64,000 bases of DNA from the NCBI RefSeq assembly GCF_013377235.1, contig NZ_CP016226.1, forward strand, positions 868,001-932,000, read 5' to 3'. Positions 16,356 to 24,471 of the stretch are shown here, in pieces (positions within the stretch are counted from its first letter, which is position 1; each line of letters opens with the position of its first letter). The translations under genes were made by a program, and so were the position numbers. The stretch is from Mannheimia varigena (GTDB taxonomy: Bacteria; Pseudomonadota; Gammaproteobacteria; Enterobacterales; Pasteurellaceae). The notes beneath the pieces are model-generated. The model had not been told where the DNA came from, ran no database searches, and saw only the letters and a program-made list of their open reading frames with translations.

Positions 16356-16381
16356 CCGCAAACGTTTGCTTATGCTATAAT
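16356..16381 (+). promoter_or_regulatory. PurR box and extended -10 promoter of purM
   Basis: CCGCAAACGTTTGCTT (16356-16371) matches the PurR consensus ACGCAAACGTTTGCGT at 13 of 16 positions. It is immediately followed by TGCTATAAT, an extended -10 with TATAAT at 16376-16381. The operator fills the -35/spacer region, so bound PurR would block polymerase. Confidence 0.85.
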
Positions 16382-16418
16382 ACCGCTGTTTTTTATTAAC
16401 GTTTCAGTTGAGGTTAAA

Positions 16419-17456
16419 GTGAGCAGCACACAACTTAGTTACAAAGATGCGGGCGTGGATATTCACGCAGGGAATGAATTAGTAGAGCGAATCAAAGCTG
16501 ATGTTAAACGTACTCGCCGCCCTGAAGTCATGGGAGGATTAGGCGGCTTTGGAGCATTATGTGCGTTACCGACTAAATACAAAGAGCCGATTTTAGTTTC
16601 CGGCACAGACGGCGTAGGCACAAAATTACGCCTTGCCATTGATCTGAAAAAACACGACACCATCGGGCAAGATTTAGTTGCAATGTGCGTGAACGACTTA
16701 GTGGTACAAGGTGCTGAGCCACTCTTCTTCTTAGACTACTACGCTACCGGAAAATTAGAAGTTGATGTGGCAGCAGACGTAGTAAAAGGCATCGCAGATG
16801 GCTGCGTGATTTCGGGCTGTGCATTAGTGGGCGGTGAAACCGCTGAAATGCCGGGAATGTACCACGAGGGTGATTATGACTTAGCCGGCTTCTGCGTAGG
16901 CGTGGTGGAAAAATCGAAAATCATTGACGGTTCTGCAGTGAAAACCGGCGATGTGCTAATTGCGTTAGGTTCAAGCGGCCCACACTCAAACGGCTATTCG
17001 TTAATCCGTAAAGTGATTGAAGTCAGCGGAGCGAACCCTGCGACAGACGAGCTTGAAGGCAAGCCATTAAGCGAGCATTTATTAGCTCCAACCAAAATTT
17101 ATGTGAAATCGATCTTAAAATTAGTGGAAGAAGTTGAAGTTCACTCCATCGCCCACTTAACCGGTGGCGGCTTCTGGGAAAATATCCCTCGCGTATTGCC
17201 AGAATCAGCGAAAGCAGTGATCGACGAATCCAGTTGGCAATGGCCGGCAGCGTTCAAATGGTTGCAAGAAAAAGGCAATATCAGCCGTTATGAAATGTAC
17301 CGCACCTTCAACTGTGGCGTGGGTATGGTGATTGCTCTACCTGCTGCTGATGTGGAAAAAGCATTAAGAGTGTTAAAAGAAGCTGGCGAAAATGCGTGGG
17401 TTATCGGCAAAATCGAAGACTTAGGCACTGGCTCTGAGCAAGTTGAAATCAACTAA
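16419..17456 (+). CDS. purM: Phosphoribosylformylglycinamidine cyclo-ligase
   Basis: This 345-residue protein has the same length as E. coli PurM. It makes aminoimidazole ribonucleotide, the fifth step of purine synthesis. Family stretches include LSYKDAGVDIHAGNELVERIK, GVGTKLRLA, MCVNDLVVQGAEPLFFLDYYATG, LVGGETAEMPGMY and HLTGGGFWENIPRVLP. The start is GTG 16419 with GAGGTTAA upstream; an in-frame ATG at 16317 lies in the tehB terminator. purN, its usual partner, does not follow. Control is by the PurR box. Confidence 0.95.
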   Translation: MSSTQLSYKDAGVDIHAGNELVERIKADVKRTRRPEVMGGLGGFGALCALPTKYKEPILVSGTDGVGTKLRLAIDLKKHDTIGQDLVAMCVNDLVVQGAEPLFFLDYYATGKLEVDVAADVVKGIADGCVISGCALVGGETAEMPGMYHEGDYDLAGFCVGVVEKSKIIDGSAVKTGDVLIALGSSGPHSNGYSLIRKVIEVSGANPATDELEGKPLSEHLLAPTKIYVKSILKLVEEVEVHSIAHLTGGGFWENIPRVLPESAKAVIDESSWQWPAAFKWLQEKGNISRYEMYRTFNCGVGMVIALPAADVEKALRVLKEAGENAWVIGKIEDLGTGSEQVEIN

Positions 17457-17480
17457 TTTGCAAATTAATCGCTTTTTTAG

Positions 17481-17508
17481 ACCGCTTGTGGGCAACTGCA
17501 AGCGGTTA
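17481..17508 (+). terminator. USS-type hairpin after purM
   Basis: ACCGCTTG (17481-17488) is complementary to CAAGCGGT (17500-17507) and is followed by TAAATTTTTAA. The left arm plus the next T is an exact USS core. Confidence 0.6.
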
Positions 17509-17529
17509 AATTTTTAATAAGGAATGCAA

Positions 17530-17808
17530 ATGAAGCTATTTTGGCTCATCTATTTTTTGATTATGAATTTGGCGGCTTTTTATTTGATGTATAGAGACAA
17601 ACAAAAAGCGATCCAAAAAGCGTGGAGAATTCCCGAAGCGACGCTGCTCTCCTTCTGTTTTTTAGGTGGAGCAATCGGTACTTATTTAGGAATGAAATAT
17701 TTCCGCCATAAAACCCAACATTGGTATTTTCACGTAGCCGTTGTGTTCTCCACTTTTGCGTGGCTAATTGGCTTGCCTTACTTTTATTTAGCCTTGTCAT
17801 TACACTAA
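17530..17808 (+). CDS. DUF1294 small membrane protein
   Basis: This 92-residue protein has three hydrophobic segments and the DUF1294 pattern: N-terminal helix, YRDKQKAIQKAWRIPEATLL, then GGAIGTYLGMKYFRHKTQHWYF. The function of the family is unknown; in other proteins the domain is fused to cold-shock domains. I choose ATG 17530 over ATG 17524, because AAGGA at 17518-17522 would be too close to the first. Confidence 0.85.
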   Translation: MKLFWLIYFLIMNLAAFYLMYRDKQKAIQKAWRIPEATLLSFCFLGGAIGTYLGMKYFRHKTQHWYFHVAVVFSTFAWLIGLPYFYLALSLH

Positions 17809-17868
17809 TTCATCATTAGTTTTTCTAATCTGAAAGCACAATTTATATCCTAGTTCGCTGTTCGGAAA

Positions 17869-17911
17869 TTTGATGTAGATCACACTTTTTATCCCTTAAA
17901 ATAGGTATGAT
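17869..17911 (+). promoter_or_regulatory. Overlapping FNR/CRP site and -10 of aspA
   Basis: TTGAT-GTAG-ATCAC (17870-17883) matches the FNR consensus TTGAT-N4-ATCAA at 9 of 10 positions. The same bases read as TTTGA-N6-TCACA (17869-17884), a CRP site. The -10 TATGAT (17906-17911) implies a start near 17918, placing the centre (17876.5) at -41.5. No good -35 is present, as expected for an activated promoter. Confidence 0.75.
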
Positions 17912-17947
17912 TTAACAAAACCTAACAAACCTATTAAGGAGATGAAT

Positions 17948-19375
17948 ATGACAAATGTACGAATTGAACACGATTTATTAGGCGAAAGAGAAGTTCCGAA
18001 TGAAGCTTACTGGGGTATCCACACATTAAGAGCGATAGAGAATTTTAATATTTCAAATGTAACCATTTCTGACGTACCTGAATTTGTGCGTGGTATGGTA
18101 ATGGTTAAAAAAGCAACTGCATTAGCAAATGGGGAATTAGGTGCAATTCCGAAAAAAGTGGCAAATGCCATTGTTCAAGCCTGTGATGAAGTGTTAGTAA
18201 AAGGCAGATGTTTAGACCAATTCCCATCAGATGTTTATCAAGGTGGAGCTGGTACATCGGTAAATATGAACACTAATGAAGTGATTGCCAACCTAGCCCT
18301 TGAAATTTTAGGCGAAGAAAAAGGTAAATACGATATCATCAACCCAATGGATCACGTTAATGCCAGCCAATCAACTAACGATGCTTACCCAACAGGTTTC
18401 CGCATTGCGGTTTATAACAGTATTATCAAATTAATTGATAAAATTACCTACCTAAAAACTGCTTTTGAAAATAAAGGTGACGAGTTTGCTGACGTTTTAA
18501 AAATGGGACGTACTCAGCTACAAGACGCCGTACCGATGACACTCGGTCAAGAATTTAAGGCATTCGCCGTATTATTAGATGAAGAAGTACGCAACCTAAA
18601 ACGTACAGCAGAATTACTGCTTGAAGTAAACTTAGGGGCAACTGCCATCGGCACAGGCTTAAATACACCTGAGGGCTACTCTGAGCTTGTTGTGAAATAT
18701 TTATCAGAAGTTACTGAACTTCCTTGCGTACTTTCTGAAAACCTAATTGAAGCCACCTCAGACTGCGGTGCTTATGTAATGGTACACGGTGCATTAAAAC
18801 GCACAGCGGTGAAACTCTCTAAAGTATGTAACGACTTACGTTTACTTTCATCAGGCCCGCGTGCAGGCTTAAATGAAATCAACTTACCGGAACTTCAAGC
18901 TGGCTCGTCTATTATGCCGGCAAAAGTAAATCCTGTTGTGCCAGAAGTAGTAAACCAAGTTTGCTTCAAAGTAATTGGTAACGATACCACTGTGACCTTT
19001 GCCGCTGAAGCCGGTCAATTACAATTAAACGTAATGGAGCCGGTGATCGGTCAAGCAATGTTTGAATCTATTGATATTCTTGCTAATGCCTGTGTGAACT
19101 TGCGTGATAAATGCATTGATGGCATTACAGCCAACCGTGAAATCTGCCAAAACTATGTGTTTAGCTCAATTGGTATTGTAACCTACCTAAACCCATTTAT
19201 CGGACACCACAACGGCGACATTGTGGGTAAAATCTGTGCAACCACAGGCAGAAGCGTGCGTGAAGTGGTGCTTGAACGTGGTTTACTCACAGAAGAACAA
19301 TTAGATGATATTCTTTCTGTTGAAAATCTAATGAACCCAACTTATAAAGCGAAACGCTTTACGGAAGATGAGTAA
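17948..19375 (+). CDS. aspA: Aspartate ammonia-lyase
   Basis: This 475-residue protein of the fumarase/aspartase family converts aspartate to fumarate and ammonia, feeding anaerobic fumarate respiration. It has RIEHDLLGEREVPNEAYWG, VYQGGAGTSVNMNTNEVIANLA, HVNASQSTNDAYPTGFRIA and the family signature GSSIMPAKVNPVVPEV. ATG 17948 is preferred because the ATG at 17942 directly touches AAGGAG. The promoter carries an FNR/CRP site, fitting induction without oxygen. Confidence 0.96.
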   Translation: MTNVRIEHDLLGEREVPNEAYWGIHTLRAIENFNISNVTISDVPEFVRGMVMVKKATALANGELGAIPKKVANAIVQACDEVLVKGRCLDQFPSDVYQGGAGTSVNMNTNEVIANLALEILGEEKGKYDIINPMDHVNASQSTNDAYPTGFRIAVYNSIIKLIDKITYLKTAFENKGDEFADVLKMGRTQLQDAVPMTLGQEFKAFAVLLDEEVRNLKRTAELLLEVNLGATAIGTGLNTPEGYSELVVKYLSEVTELPCVLSENLIEATSDCGAYVMVHGALKRTAVKLSKVCNDLRLLSSGPRAGLNEINLPELQAGSSIMPAKVNPVVPEVVNQVCFKVIGNDTTVTFAAEAGQLQLNVMEPVIGQAMFESIDILANACVNLRDKCIDGITANREICQNYVFSSIGIVTYLNPFIGHHNGDIVGKICATTGRSVREVVLERGLLTEEQLDDILSVENLMNPTYKAKRFTEDE

Positions 19376-19387
19376 TTAAACAAAATG

Positions 19388-19405
19388 GGCGGGATAATAC
19401 CCGCC
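19388..19405 (+). terminator. Probable terminator after aspA
   Basis: GGCGGG (19388-19393) pairs with CCCGCC (19400-19405), loop ATAATA, followed by a T-poor TATTCTC. The rest of the gap to 19569 shows no other feature. Confidence 0.6.
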
Positions 19406-19569
19406 TATTCTCTATATAAAAATCAATTGAATATTAGCAATACAATAATATTCAGACTTTAGTAACAACTCTATTTTATCCTTTGATATAGTGCACGAAA
19501 CGGGTTCAAAAAAGTAGAGAGCGAAATAGTAATAGCAGAAGCTAATATTAATTTTTTCGTAGATACCTG

Positions 19570-20454
19570 CTAAAACAGCTTACTCGCCCAGCCTAATTTT
19601 GAACCTAGTACAGTAAAGTAGTTATAATCTTTTAAATGCAGTAGTTGCAATTTATCAGGGCTTTTTCTGACTAATACACGATCTTCCGGGCTAAAGCTCA
19701 TTTTTTCCTGTCCGTCGCAAATCACCTCCAAATCGGGCGTATTATATTTAGCGAAACGAAGTGAAATTTGGCTATCTCCGTCAATAACAAGCGGCCGAGA
19801 AGAGAGTGTATGTGGGTGCATTGGTACCAGGGCGATAGCATTCATATTCGGGGTGAGAATTGGACCACCGGCAGAAAGCGAGTAAGCGGTTGAGCCTGTT
19901 GGGGTTGCTACAATTAAGCCGTCTGCTCGTTGCGAAAAGGCAAATTTACCGTCAATATAAACTTCAAATTCAATAATTCGAGCGACTTGCGTTGGGTGAA
20001 CCACAATTTCATTTAAGGCATTATTTAATGAAATGATTTTACCGTTACGTTCAATATAGGCTTCAAGCAAGAAACGCTCTTCAATAACATATTCATTTTT
20101 CACTAAGCAGCTATAAAGCTGCTCAAAAGCCGTTTGAGGGGCAATATCGGTTAAAAAACCTAAATTACCACGATTGATGCCGATAAGCGGTACACGATAT
20201 TTGGCTAAGGCGCGGGCAATGCCTAGCATATTGCCATCGCCACCAATTACAATTACAAGTTCAGCTCGTTGCCCGATTTCATCCAGACAATAACTTTCTG
20301 CAAGCTGTAACTGGGTAGCGACCTCTTTTTCCACTAAAATGCTGTAATCTCGATCTTTTAACCAGTTATAGACTGCGAGATGTGTTTCAAAAGCAGCATC
20401 GTGGCGAGGTGTACCAACAATAGCAATAACTTCAAACGGTTTTTGTGGGTTCAT
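19570..20454 (-). CDS. nadK: NAD kinase
   Basis: This 294-residue protein (E. coli 292) phosphorylates NAD to NADP in the cytoplasm. The nucleotide-binding GGDGN motif is at residues 71-75, followed by LIGINRGNLGFLTDI and the conserved DGLIVATPTGSTAYSLSAGGPILTP stretch. It lies 17 bases after yfiF, suggesting one transcript. In E. coli nadK is beside recN and grpE instead. Confidence 0.95.
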   Translation of the reverse strand: MNPQKPFEVIAIVGTPRHDAAFETHLAVYNWLKDRDYSILVEKEVATQLQLAESYCLDEIGQRAELVIVIGGDGNMLGIARALAKYRVPLIGINRGNLGFLTDIAPQTAFEQLYSCLVKNEYVIEERFLLEAYIERNGKIISLNNALNEIVVHPTQVARIIEFEVYIDGKFAFSQRADGLIVATPTGSTAYSLSAGGPILTPNMNAIALVPMHPHTLSSRPLVIDGDSQISLRFAKYNTPDLEVICDGQEKMSFSPEDRVLVRKSPDKLQLLHLKDYNYFTVLGSKLGWASKLF

Positions 20455-20471
20455 TTTTGATTCCTACTAAG

Positions 20472-21500
20472 TTAGAGAATATGGGTTTGATACCATTGGT
20501 TCAGCAGAATACCTGTATTAACTGCCACATTTAAACCACTATTTAACGGATTGCTAAATGAAAGCTGAATGGTGGTATCTTCCGTATAAGCAATCTCGTT
20601 TGACGGTACTTCGCTCAATACAAACACCACTCTTTCTGCGAGCTGGGTTTTAATTAATGAAGCAGCTTTTTTGCTGCGAGTCAGATGCACGATTTGGTAA
20701 CCGGCTTGGCGAAGTTGCACCAACGCAATCTGCTTGTTCTTTGTTTCCAACGCACGCACAAATTCCAAACCGCCTTCTGCCACACGGGCTGCAGCACTGG
20801 AGTTGAGCGTATCGCCACTTTCCACAATCACGCCTTTCACGCCGTAAAACGCACAAGTTCGCACAATACCGCCCACATTTTGGGCATTATTCACGCCATC
20901 TAATAACACTAAGCAATCTTGTTTTTTCGGCACTTGCAAGTAGCCTTCCAGCACAAATGACGGCGATTTTTTCACGAGCAAGCACATATCGCCGTGGTGT
21001 TCCGTGCCGGTGACACGCTCCATTTCTTCACGATCGATAACGTGATATGCCTTTTTATTTTCGGCTAAATAGCTCATTACATCGCCTAATTTCTTCGCAC
21101 CTTCAACCGTTGCCCATAAACGCACAATAGATTCAGGACGTTGTTGGAATAATGTGATACACGCATTTTCGCCATACACTTTCATTTCCTCTAAGCGGTT
21201 TTTCTTAATTTTTTCCGGTGCTCGAGGCGAAAGCGGACTGGTTTTTTTCTCGTTTGAAGCGGTATTTCCGCCTTTCACCCAAATCTGTACACTCCCCTCA
21301 CCATTCGCTTTTCTGCCCTCGCTTGGGTAGATGTTTTGTGGCTTTTCAAATGTTCTCTCTTCACGAAAACTACGGCGTTCAGGTTTACGCTCGCTCTCTT
21401 GACGTGGTTTTCTCTCTTGCGATTTGAATGACGGACGCTCTTGGAATTTTTTCTCCTCCACGGTTTTGAAACGTGGGGCTTTGTTAAATTTGGTATTCAT
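20472..21500 (-). CDS. yfiF: SpoU/TrmH-type RNA methyltransferase, YfiF-like
   Basis: This 342-residue protein matches E. coli YfiF in size and order. It has a basic disordered N-terminus (residues 1-95, rich in Arg, Lys, Glu and Ser), a substrate-binding domain (VYGENACITLFQQRPESIVRLWA) and a SPOUT knot with NNAQNVGGIVRTCAFYGVKGVIV and GLNVAVNTGILL. The motif 2 region (VFVLSEVPSNEIAY) departs from the usual LGSEGxG, as YfiF proteins do to some degree. The RNA target is unknown. Confidence 0.88.
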   Translation of the reverse strand: MNTKFNKAPRFKTVEEKKFQERPSFKSQERKPRQESERKPERRSFREERTFEKPQNIYPSEGRKANGEGSVQIWVKGGNTASNEKKTSPLSPRAPEKIKKNRLEEMKVYGENACITLFQQRPESIVRLWATVEGAKKLGDVMSYLAENKKAYHVIDREEMERVTGTEHHGDMCLLVKKSPSFVLEGYLQVPKKQDCLVLLDGVNNAQNVGGIVRTCAFYGVKGVIVESGDTLNSSAAARVAEGGLEFVRALETKNKQIALVQLRQAGYQIVHLTRSKKAASLIKTQLAERVVFVLSEVPSNEIAYTEDTTIQLSFSNPLNSGLNVAVNTGILLNQWYQTHIL

Positions 21501-21539
21501 AGCAATTTCTCTCTTAAAAATTGAGCGAAGTATAGCACG

Positions 21540-21590
21540 ACAAGCGGTGTTTTATTTGCAAAAATTTGCAGAAATCTGACCGCTTACTTC
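21540..21590 (-). terminator. Inverted uptake-signal pair before the AraC gene end
   Basis: ACAAGCGGT (21540-21548) faces TGACCGCTTA (21578-21587), with TTTGCAAA-type sequence between. It sits 3' of the AraC-type gene, whose stop codon it overlaps, and could terminate that minus-strand transcript. Confidence 0.4.
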
Positions 21591-22441
21591 CCTCTTGAAC
21601 TCGGATTTTCCCCGAACTGTCGTTTGTATTCTCGGCTGAATTGGCTTGGGCTTTCATAACCGATTTGGTAAGCGGTTTCACTGACATTCAAACCGGATTG
21701 CAATTTTTCTCGGGCAACATTCAAGCGTAGCGATTTTTGATATTGTAACGGCGTCATTGCCGTGACATTTTTAAAATGGGCGTAAAATCCTGCCACACTC
21801 ATTCCCACTTGTTGTGCTAGCTCCGTCATATTCAAAGGCTCGGCAAATTGCTGAGTCAAAATCTCGGTTGCTTGGGCAATTTTGGCGATATTACCCTCTT
21901 TTGACAGCAACGAACGTAGGTAATCGCCTTGTTCCGATTGCAATAAGTAGAAATACAATTCTCGTAATATCAGTGGAGCAAGAAATTCGATTCGCTCTGG
22001 AAAATTAAGCAAGTTAATCAGCCGAATAAGACACTCTTCTATCTCATTTTCTAATACCCATTTATGGCGAGATGCGGTGGCTTCGCTGATCTTTTGTGGA
22101 GGAAGTTGCCCGATAACTTGCGAAATCAACTCAAAATCCAACTGCAATGAAAGGGCAAGATAAGGCTGGTTTTTGCTGGCGGAAATACTTTGCGTGACAA
22201 TCGGCAAATTCACCGGACAGAACATCATCTCTTGACGAGCAAATATCTGGCACTGCCCATTAGTACAAATTTGTCGCTCCCCCAACAGCACCACACACAA
22301 ACTCGGCTCTTGCACATAGCCACTAAATGCCAAGGCTTGATCTGCGGCGTGAATAGTTAGCCCCTTAATCGGCGTTAGCCAAATCTCATTTTTCGGGGCA
22401 AGCGTAAAAAGAGAATGAATAATATCCTGAGAATGTTGCAT
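21584..22441 (-). CDS. AraC-family transcriptional regulator
   Basis: This 285-residue protein has an N-terminal AraC_N-type ligand domain (PF06719-like: LTPIKGLTIHAADQALAFSGYVQEPSLCVVLLGE) and two C-terminal helix-turn-helix units (LNMTELAQQVGMSVAGFYAHFKNVTAMTPLQYQKSLRL; VSETAYQIGYESPSQFSREYKRQFG). It is divergent from the thioesterase-ohr pair, which it may regulate; that is inference from arrangement. No ligand can be read from the sequence. Confidence 0.88.
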   Translation of the reverse strand: MQHSQDIIHSLFTLAPKNEIWLTPIKGLTIHAADQALAFSGYVQEPSLCVVLLGERQICTNGQCQIFARQEMMFCPVNLPIVTQSISASKNQPYLALSLQLDFELISQVIGQLPPQKISEATASRHKWVLENEIEECLIRLINLLNFPERIEFLAPLILRELYFYLLQSEQGDYLRSLLSKEGNIAKIAQATEILTQQFAEPLNMTELAQQVGMSVAGFYAHFKNVTAMTPLQYQKSLRLNVAREKLQSGLNVSETAYQIGYESPSQFSREYKRQFGENPSSRGK

Positions 22442-22500
22442 TGTTTTTAATGTTTTAGAAAATTAGGCAAATTTTATAGAAAATTGGGCAAGACAGCAAG

Positions 22501-22518
22501 GCGGAAAATCCGCATAAT
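22501..22518 (+). promoter_or_regulatory. Palindrome overlapping a -10 in the AraC/thioesterase gap
   Basis: GCGGA-AAA-TCCGC (22501-22513) is a perfect inverted repeat abutting CATAAT (22513-22518), a possible -10 for the thioesterase gene. It is a candidate operator; no -35 is evident. Confidence 0.35.
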
Positions 22519-22550
22519 GCACGTATTCCAAACAATGCAGTTTTAATTAA

Positions 22551-23003
22551 ATGAACCATACAAACCAGATTTCCACACTACAACATTGGCTTAATCAACA
22601 GATTCCTGCTTGCGAAAGTTTAGGGTTAACGTTAGAGCAAGCGGATAGCGATTGCGTAAAAGTCAGTTGCGATTTTGATAAAAATCGTAATCACCACGGC
22701 ACAATGTTTGGCGGCAGCCAATCGCTTTTAGCAACAGCTTGTGCTTGGCTAACGGTGTATTTGAATTTTCCGAATGCTAACGGCAATATCGTTATTCGTC
22801 AAAGCAACATTCGCTATCTTGCCCCAGCGAAAAGCCAAGTGTCGGCAATTTGCGGTAAGTTGGAAAATAAAGAAATGGAAAATTGCTTGGCTATGCTCAA
22901 AAAAAGCGGCAAAGGCAAAATGAAAGTGCAATGTGAATTAGTTTGCGATGGAAAAACTGTTTCCGTGTTCCACGGTGAATTTGTGATTTTTTGTAATAAT
23001 TAG
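22551..23003 (+). CDS. YiiD C-terminal-type hotdog thioesterase
   Basis: This 150-residue protein resembles the C-terminal thioesterase domain of E. coli YiiD as a stand-alone unit. It has QIPACESLGLTLEQ, the hotdog helix region NHHGTMFGGSQSLLATACAWL and IVIRQSNIRYLAPAKS. Such proteins are thought to act on acyl thioesters; the substrate is unknown. It is followed by ohr after 10 bases, so the two are probably co-transcribed under the divergent AraC-type regulator. Confidence 0.8.
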   Translation: MNHTNQISTLQHWLNQQIPACESLGLTLEQADSDCVKVSCDFDKNRNHHGTMFGGSQSLLATACAWLTVYLNFPNANGNIVIRQSNIRYLAPAKSQVSAICGKLENKEMENCLAMLKKSGKGKMKVQCELVCDGKTVSVFHGEFVIFCNN

Positions 23004-23013
23004 GAGTAACTCA

Positions 23014-23445
23014 ATGAAAATTTTTTACCATACCTCAGCAACGGCAACAGGCGGACGTGATGGACATACTCGTGTAGATGATGGCTCAATCGGTTTTGAT
23101 TTAGTCGGCTTCCAAAACGAAAGCGGCAAAGTCGGCACCAACCCCGAACAACTTTTCGCAATGGGCTATGCGGCGTGTTTTGACAGTGCAATGAACCACG
23201 TTGCCCCAACACTTGGCATTAAACCGACCAAATCTTCCACCACTGTTGGCGTAGGTATCGGACAGAAAGAGGGCGGTGCATTTAGCCTTGATCTTGATAT
23301 CACGATCACGGTGGAAGGACTGAGTTTAGAAGAGGCGAAAAAACTGATTGAAAAAGCCCACGAAGTTTGCCCATACTCCAATGCGGTGCGTGGCAATGTG
23401 GAATGTCGCTTGCACGTTAAAGTCGTAAACAAATTTGATTTATAA
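23014..23445 (+). CDS. ohr: Organic hydroperoxide resistance protein Ohr
   Basis: This 143-residue OsmC-superfamily peroxidase reduces organic hydroperoxides. Both catalytic cysteines are present, in GYAACFDSAMNHVA (near residue 55) and EVCPYSNAVRGN (near 119). TSATATGGRDGHTRVDDGSIGFDL is typical of the Ohr rather than the OsmC subgroup. The usual MarR-type OhrR regulator is not adjacent; the neighbouring regulator is of the AraC type. Confidence 0.93.
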   Translation: MKIFYHTSATATGGRDGHTRVDDGSIGFDLVGFQNESGKVGTNPEQLFAMGYAACFDSAMNHVAPTLGIKPTKSSTTVGVGIGQKEGGAFSLDLDITITVEGLSLEEAKKLIEKAHEVCPYSNAVRGNVECRLHVKVVNKFDL

Positions 23446-23457
23446 AAAACAGAACCA

Positions 23458-23489
23458 AATACCGCCTAAGTGAAAATTTAGGCGGTATT
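23458..23489. terminator. Bidirectional terminator between ohr and the LysR gene
   Basis: AATACCGCCTAA (23458-23469) pairs with TTAGGCGGTATT (23478-23489), with T-runs on the plus strand and A-rich sequence on the other side. It serves the convergent ohr and LysR-type genes. Confidence 0.85.
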
Positions 23490-23499
23490 TTTTATACTC

Positions 23500-24369
23500 T
23501 CAATCTTTCCTGATTTTCGTCTCCACAAACTCCAAAAACTTCCTTACCACCGCCGATTGATAACGGTGTTTGACATACAATAAATGCAGCGAATATTCAG
23601 GCATTTGCGTGTGCGATAAAATTTCCACCAGCCCATTTTCGGTAATTAAGCGATTGGCGGTTTTGTCATACAGCATTCCAATGCACCGCCCATTTTTAAT
23701 CGCATTTTCAATGGCATACACATCATTGCTGGCAAAGGCGTAGGGCAGTTCCAGAGATTTTTTGCCATTGGGAATGGTCAAATATTTTTGCTCAGGCTTA
23801 GCATAACCCACCAATGGAAATTTCGCCAATTCCGCCAAAGTTTGGGGCGTGCCGAATTTGTCCAAAAGTTTGCGGTGGGCAAGCCATTTGGCACGGATTG
23901 TCATCACTTTTTTGGCGACCACGCTGTCGGTGTGCAACTCGCCCACCCGAAAGGCGACATCGATGCTGTCTTCCACCAAATCCAAAATGCGGTCAGTAAC
24001 TTGCAAATACACGCTAACTTTTGGATAAATCTCACAAAATTCATCTATCCACGCCCAAATCTCGTCCATTCCCTGCGTGGTGGAAATGCGGAGTTTTCCG
24101 CTAATATCGCTATCATCGGCGGTAAAGTTTTGGGTGATTTGGGTGAGATTATCCACGCTTAACGCAATTTGTTCATAAAATTGTTGCCCTGCCAGCGTGG
24201 GTTTTACGCCTGTTTTTTGGCGGTCAAACAGTTGTACGCCAAGCGATTTTTCAAGTTCGGTAATTTGACGGCTGATGGTGGCAATCGGCACGCCCAATTT
24301 GTCAGCCGTTTTGGAGAGCGAGCCTGTTTGGATAATGTGGGTGAATAGGGGCAAAGTATTTAAATTCAT
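23500..24369 (-). CDS. LysR-family transcriptional regulator
   Basis: This 289-residue protein has an N-terminal winged helix-turn-helix (LPLFTHIIQTGSLSKTADKLGVPIATISRQITELEKSLG, residues 5-43) and a LysR substrate domain with LRISTTQGMDEIWAWIDEF and VDVAFRVGEL-like IDVAFRVGEL. It is divergent from the SMP-30-like gene and probably controls it. Codon choice differs from the flanking genes (GCC-rich for Ala), consistent with transfer of the pair. Confidence 0.88.
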   Translation of the reverse strand: MNLNTLPLFTHIIQTGSLSKTADKLGVPIATISRQITELEKSLGVQLFDRQKTGVKPTLAGQQFYEQIALSVDNLTQITQNFTADDSDISGKLRISTTQGMDEIWAWIDEFCEIYPKVSVYLQVTDRILDLVEDSIDVAFRVGELHTDSVVAKKVMTIRAKWLAHRKLLDKFGTPQTLAELAKFPLVGYAKPEQKYLTIPNGKKSLELPYAFASNDVYAIENAIKNGRCIGMLYDKTANRLITENGLVEILSHTQMPEYSLHLLYVKHRYQSAVVRKFLEFVETKIRKD

Positions 24370-24383
24370 AAGATTTTCATTTT

Positions 24384-24400
24384 TGGAAAGTACATTTCCA
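24384..24400. promoter_or_regulatory. Palindrome in the LysR/SMP-30 divergent promoter
   Basis: TGGAAA-GTACA-TTTCCA (24384-24400) is a perfect 6-bp inverted repeat starting 14 bases upstream of the LysR-type ATG. It is a candidate binding site for that regulator. Confidence 0.45.
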
Positions 24401-24471
24401 TTTTAATGTATTCATCTTTAATTTCAATAAGATAAAATACCCCCATTCCATTACTTTTAAAGAGAAATTTT

